Below are positions 60,744 to 64,000 of a DNA stretch of 64,000 nucleotides, piece by piece (within the stretch, counting starts at the first letter, position 1; each line of letters opens with the position of its first letter). The stretch lies in NCBI GenBank assembly GCA_020403245.1, contig JADBYA010000005.1:1-64000 (forward strand), read 5' to 3'. A program made the position numbers and the translations under genes. This DNA is from Flavobacterium sp. Its GTDB lineage: Bacteria > Bacteroidota > Bacteroidia > Flavobacteriales > Flavobacteriaceae. The notes under the pieces were generated by a model. That model saw nothing but the letters and a program-made list of their open reading frames with translations. It ran no database searches and was not told the DNA's origin.

Positions 60744-62963
60744 ATGATTGAAATTGATTTAGAAGAAGAAAAAAAAGCCATTGCCCGAGAATACAAAGAA
60801 TTGCTTCGCATCAGTTATCAAACTTTAACCGATACTGATAAAAAACTAATTCGGAAAGCGTTCAACGTTTCTGTTGATGCTCATAAAGACCAACGCCGAA
60901 AATCAGGCGAAGCTTATATTTTTCATCCTATTGGTGTTGCTAAAATTGTAGCTTCTGAGATTGGACTTGGTGCCACAAGTATTGCCGCCGCATTGATGCA
61001 TGATGTGGTAGAAGACACTTCAATTACAATTGAAGAAATTGAAAAAATGTTCAATCCAAAAGTAGCCCATTTGGTAGAAGGTTTGACCAAAATTTCTCAA
61101 GTCAAAAAAGACATGAACATTTCATTGCAAGCGGAAAATTTTCGTAAAATGCTATTGACACTCAATGATGATGTTCGTGTTATCCTTATCAAATTAGCCG
61201 ATCGTTTGCACAATATGCAAACAATGGATTCCATGCCCGATTACAAACAAATAAAAATTGCTTCCGAAACACTCTACATTTATGCTCCATTAGCGCATCG
61301 ATTAGGTTTGTATAATATTAAAACAAAGCTCGAAGATTTAGGATTAAAATATACCGAACCCGAAATTTATAAAGAAATTGTCAGTAAAATCAAGGAAACA
61401 AAAGAAGAACAAGATGCCTACATTGCCACAATATCGGGTGTTTTAAAAAAATCTTTAGACGAAGAAGGATTAGATTATGTCATGAAAGGCAGACCAAAAT
61501 CCATTTATTCTATTAGAAGAAAAATGGCTGCTCAAAATGTGACCTTCGAAGAAGTATATGATAAATTTGCACTCCGAATTATCTATAAATCTAATCTGCA
61601 CGATGAAAAATTCTTGGCTTGGAAAATCTATTCCATAGTAACCGATCATTATCGTCCCAGTCCAAGCCGTTTGCGAGATTGGATTTCCTCACCTAAATCA
61701 ACAGGTTACGAAGCACTTCACATTACAGTTATGGGACCAAAAGGGCGTTGGGTTGAAATTCAAGTGCGAAGCGAACGTATGGATGAAATTGCCGAAAAAG
61801 GATATGCTGCACACTACAAATACAAACAAGGCTCAACCGAAGAAAGCGGTTTAGATACTTGGCTCAATCTTTTGAAAGAAGCTTTGGAAAGTTCGGAAAC
61901 TAATGCGGTAGATTTTGTTGAAGATTTCAAAATGAATCTTTATGCTAAAGAAATCTTCGTTTTTACCCCAAAAGGAGAAATCAAATCATTGCCCAAAGGT
62001 GCTACTTCACTCGATTTTGCATTCAGTATTCACTCAGAAATTGGGATTAAAACCCGTGGAACACGTGTTAATGGAAAATTGGTTCCTTTAAATTACGAGT
62101 TAAAAAGTGGTGATCAAATAGAAATTATAACTTCTGTTCATCAAAAACCAACAATCAACTGGTTAGATTATGTAACTACTTCGAGAGCAAAAAATAAAAT
62201 TAGAAACGTTCTTAACGAAAATACCAAAAAAATTGCCGAAGACGGCAGAGAATTATTGACAAGAAAACTAAAACATTTAAAAATTACTTTGAATGAAAAC
62301 GTGATTAATGAATTAGTGAATTTTTTCAAACTAAAAACCAGTTTGGATTTGTTTTATCGCATGGGAATTGGTTCTATTGAAAACCAACAACTCAAGGATT
62401 TTGCTGCTCAAAAAAGCAATACCTTAATGAATTTTTTCAAGAGTAAAATGAAACGCTCGCCAAGTTCACAACCCGAAGACATCAACAAACAAGAGCTCAA
62501 TAAAAATTTTGACATGCTCGTTTTTGGTTCGGAACAGGATAAACTGGATTATAAATTATCATCCTGTTGCAACCCAATTCCTGGTGACAATGTATTTGGT
62601 TTTATTACTATAAATGAAGGAATTAAAGTGCACAAAAAAGATTGTCCAAACGCCATCACATTGCAATCTAATTATGCCTATCGCATCATGCAAGCCAAAT
62701 GGATTGACTCTTCACAGCAAGAATTTAAAGCCATTTTGAAAATTACAGGAATGGATAGTTTAGGATTAACCAATGAATTGACAAAAGTAATTTCCAATAA
62801 TATGCACGTGAATATTCAAAGTATTTCCTTGAGCGGTGAAGCTGGAATTTTTAACGGGCAAGTAGCCGTAGTGGTTCAAAACAATACCATTTTGAAAAAA
62901 CTAATCGACAACATCAAAAAGATTGATGGTGTTGATAAAGTAACGAGGGTTTATACCAATTAA
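60744..62963 (+). CDS. RelA/SpoT bifunctional (p)ppGpp synthetase/hydrolase
   Basis: HD domain HPIGVAKIVA..ALMHDVVEDT; synthetase GRPKSIYSIRRKM; TGS and ACT domains. Confidence 0.96.
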   Translation: MIEIDLEEEKKAIAREYKELLRISYQTLTDTDKKLIRKAFNVSVDAHKDQRRKSGEAYIFHPIGVAKIVASEIGLGATSIAAALMHDVVEDTSITIEEIEKMFNPKVAHLVEGLTKISQVKKDMNISLQAENFRKMLLTLNDDVRVILIKLADRLHNMQTMDSMPDYKQIKIASETLYIYAPLAHRLGLYNIKTKLEDLGLKYTEPEIYKEIVSKIKETKEEQDAYIATISGVLKKSLDEEGLDYVMKGRPKSIYSIRRKMAAQNVTFEEVYDKFALRIIYKSNLHDEKFLAWKIYSIVTDHYRPSPSRLRDWISSPKSTGYEALHITVMGPKGRWVEIQVRSERMDEIAEKGYAAHYKYKQGSTEESGLDTWLNLLKEALESSETNAVDFVEDFKMNLYAKEIFVFTPKGEIKSLPKGATSLDFAFSIHSEIGIKTRGTRVNGKLVPLNYELKSGDQIEIITSVHQKPTINWLDYVTTSRAKNKIRNVLNENTKKIAEDGRELLTRKLKHLKITLNENVINELVNFFKLKTSLDLFYRMGIGSIENQQLKDFAAQKSNTLMNFFKSKMKRSPSSQPEDINKQELNKNFDMLVFGSEQDKLDYKLSSCCNPIPGDNVFGFITINEGIKVHKKDCPNAITLQSNYAYRIMQAKWIDSSQQEFKAILKITGMDSLGLTNELTKVISNNMHVNIQSISLSGEAGIFNGQVAVVVQNNTILKKLIDNIKKIDGVDKVTRVYTN

Positions 62964-63044
62964 TAAATGCTTTGTTATCAACAAATCGTTTAAAACTTTG
63001 CTTAAAGATTTGAGATTTAACTTTTAAACTTTTAAACTAAAAAC

Positions 63045-63052
63045 TATCTTTG
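63045..63052 (+). promoter_or_regulatory. TATCTTTG -7 element of fur-like gene
   Basis: TAnnTTTG immediately upstream of ATG 63057. Confidence 0.5.
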
Positions 63053-63056
63053 TCAC

Positions 63057-63554
63057 ATGACACTAATTGCATCTGATAATTCAAAAAATCAAGAAACCGT
63101 AAAAAATGTTTTTACGATGTATCTCGAGAACAAAGCACATCGTAAAACTCCAGAACGTTATGCTATTCTTCAGGAAATTTATAATAGTGAAGAGCATTTT
63201 GATATTGAAAATTTGTATATCAAAATGAAAAACAAGAACTATCGTGTGTCTCGTGCTACACTATACAACACTATAGAACTTTTATTGGATTGTGGTTTGG
63301 TGCGCAAACATCAGTTTGGGCAAAATCAAGCACATTATGAAAAGTCGTATTTCGATAAGCAACACGACCATATCATTATGACCGACACTGGCGAAGTAAT
63401 TGAGTTTTGTGACCCCAGAATTCAAACCATCAAACAAACTATTGAAGAAATTTTTGGAATAGAAATACACAACCATTCATTGTATTTTTATGCTACAAAA
63501 AAAAGCCCCCTAACCCCCGAAGGGGGAATTATTGGGGGTAAAAACAATAATTAA
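63057..63554 (+). CDS. Fur-family transcriptional regulator
   Basis: [62 protein letters not shown]-terminus runs into repeat. Confidence 0.93.
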   Translation: MTLIASDNSKNQETVKNVFTMYLENKAHRKTPERYAILQEIYNSEEHFDIENLYIKMKNKNYRVSRATLYNTIELLLDCGLVRKHQFGQNQAHYEKSYFDKQHDHIIMTDTGEVIEFCDPRIQTIKQTIEEIFGIEIHNHSLYFYATKKSPLTPEGGIIGGKNNN

Positions 63555-63615
63555 TATACATTAACATATTCCACAAATAGTAAACCTCCCCTTTGGGGAG
63601 GATAGGTGGGGCTTA
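63505..63615. repeat. Inverted pair of G/C-rich palindromic repeats (gccccctaacccccgaagggggaa / cctcccctttggggaggataggtggggctt)
   Basis: 63508-63545 and 63585-63614 hairpins. Confidence 0.85.
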
Positions 63616-63627
63616 ATAGACAAACAA

Positions 63628-64000
63628 ATGACTGTAGATTTACTACTCGGATTACAATGGGGAGATGAAGGAAAAGGAAAAATAGTTGACGTACTTACTT
63701 CAAAATATGACATTATCGCACGTTTTCAGGGGGGACCAAACGCAGGACATACATTAGAATTTGACGGAATAAAACACGTTTTGAGAACTATCCCTTCTGG
63801 AATTTTTCACAGTAACAATATAAATATCATTGGAAACGGTGTCGTAATTGACCCAGTCGTTTTTAAAAGCGAAGTGGATGGTTTGGCCAAATTTAATCTT
63901 GATTTGAAATCAAAACTGATTATTTCTCGCAAAGCACATTTAATTTTACCCACACACCGTTTGCTCGATGCTGCTTCGGAAGCTTCAAAAGGCAAAGCCA
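63628..64000 (+). CDS. purA: Adenylosuccinate synthetase, truncated by window end
   Basis: TVDLLLGLQWGDEGKGKIVDVLTSKYDIIARFQGGPNAGHTLEFDG. Confidence 0.96.
   Translation, partial: MTVDLLLGLQWGDEGKGKIVDVLTSKYDIIARFQGGPNAGHTLEFDGIKHVLRTIPSGIFHSNNINIIGNGVVIDPVVFKSEVDGLAKFNLDLKSKLIISRKAHLILPTHRLLDAASEASKGKA

Overview
AT-rich chromosomal segment of a Bacteroidota bacterium, most likely Flavobacterium. The assignment rests on gene content (PorX, type IX secretion sorting domains, SecDF fusion, CHU_C-type C-terminus) and on TAnnTTTG promoter motifs. Positions 1-8400 are an accessory region of short co-oriented (+) modules: a PIN pseudogene, HigB/HigA-like, antitoxin plus truncated RelE/ParE, a lipoprotein, a C-N hydrolase, DUF3024, VapBC-like, a small membrane protein, and DUF2281/MazF. 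These modules are separated by same-orientation copies of a ~110-bp intergenic repeat whose 3' tails end in GTTATGGC / GTTGGCGG / ATTAGTGGC-type motifs. The arrangement resembles an integrase-less integron-like cassette array, but this is an inference. Positions 9.5-10.5 kb hold a tandem pair of orphan membrane-anchored paralogs. From 10.8 kb the window is mostly core genes: birA, rsfS, ftsH, cdsA, psd, SOD, M13 peptidase, porX, tsaE, ald, secDF, mdh, gyrB, asnB, GreA-like, an OMP, a TPR protein and ftsE. A surface-polysaccharide region (GTs, FdtA-like, aminotransferase, Wzx, acyltransferases) is interrupted by a T9SS subtilase region. The window ends with a T9SS type-B protein, an SpoU methyltransferase, RelA/SpoT, Fur and partial purA. 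A 3.7-kb insertion carrying HEPN/MNT and an RCC1-T9SS protein lies between secDF and mdh and is bounded by a duplicate of the mdh 3' end. Several intergenic tandem or palindromic repeat arrays are also present. No rRNA, tRNA, CRISPR array, integrase or transposase was recognised.
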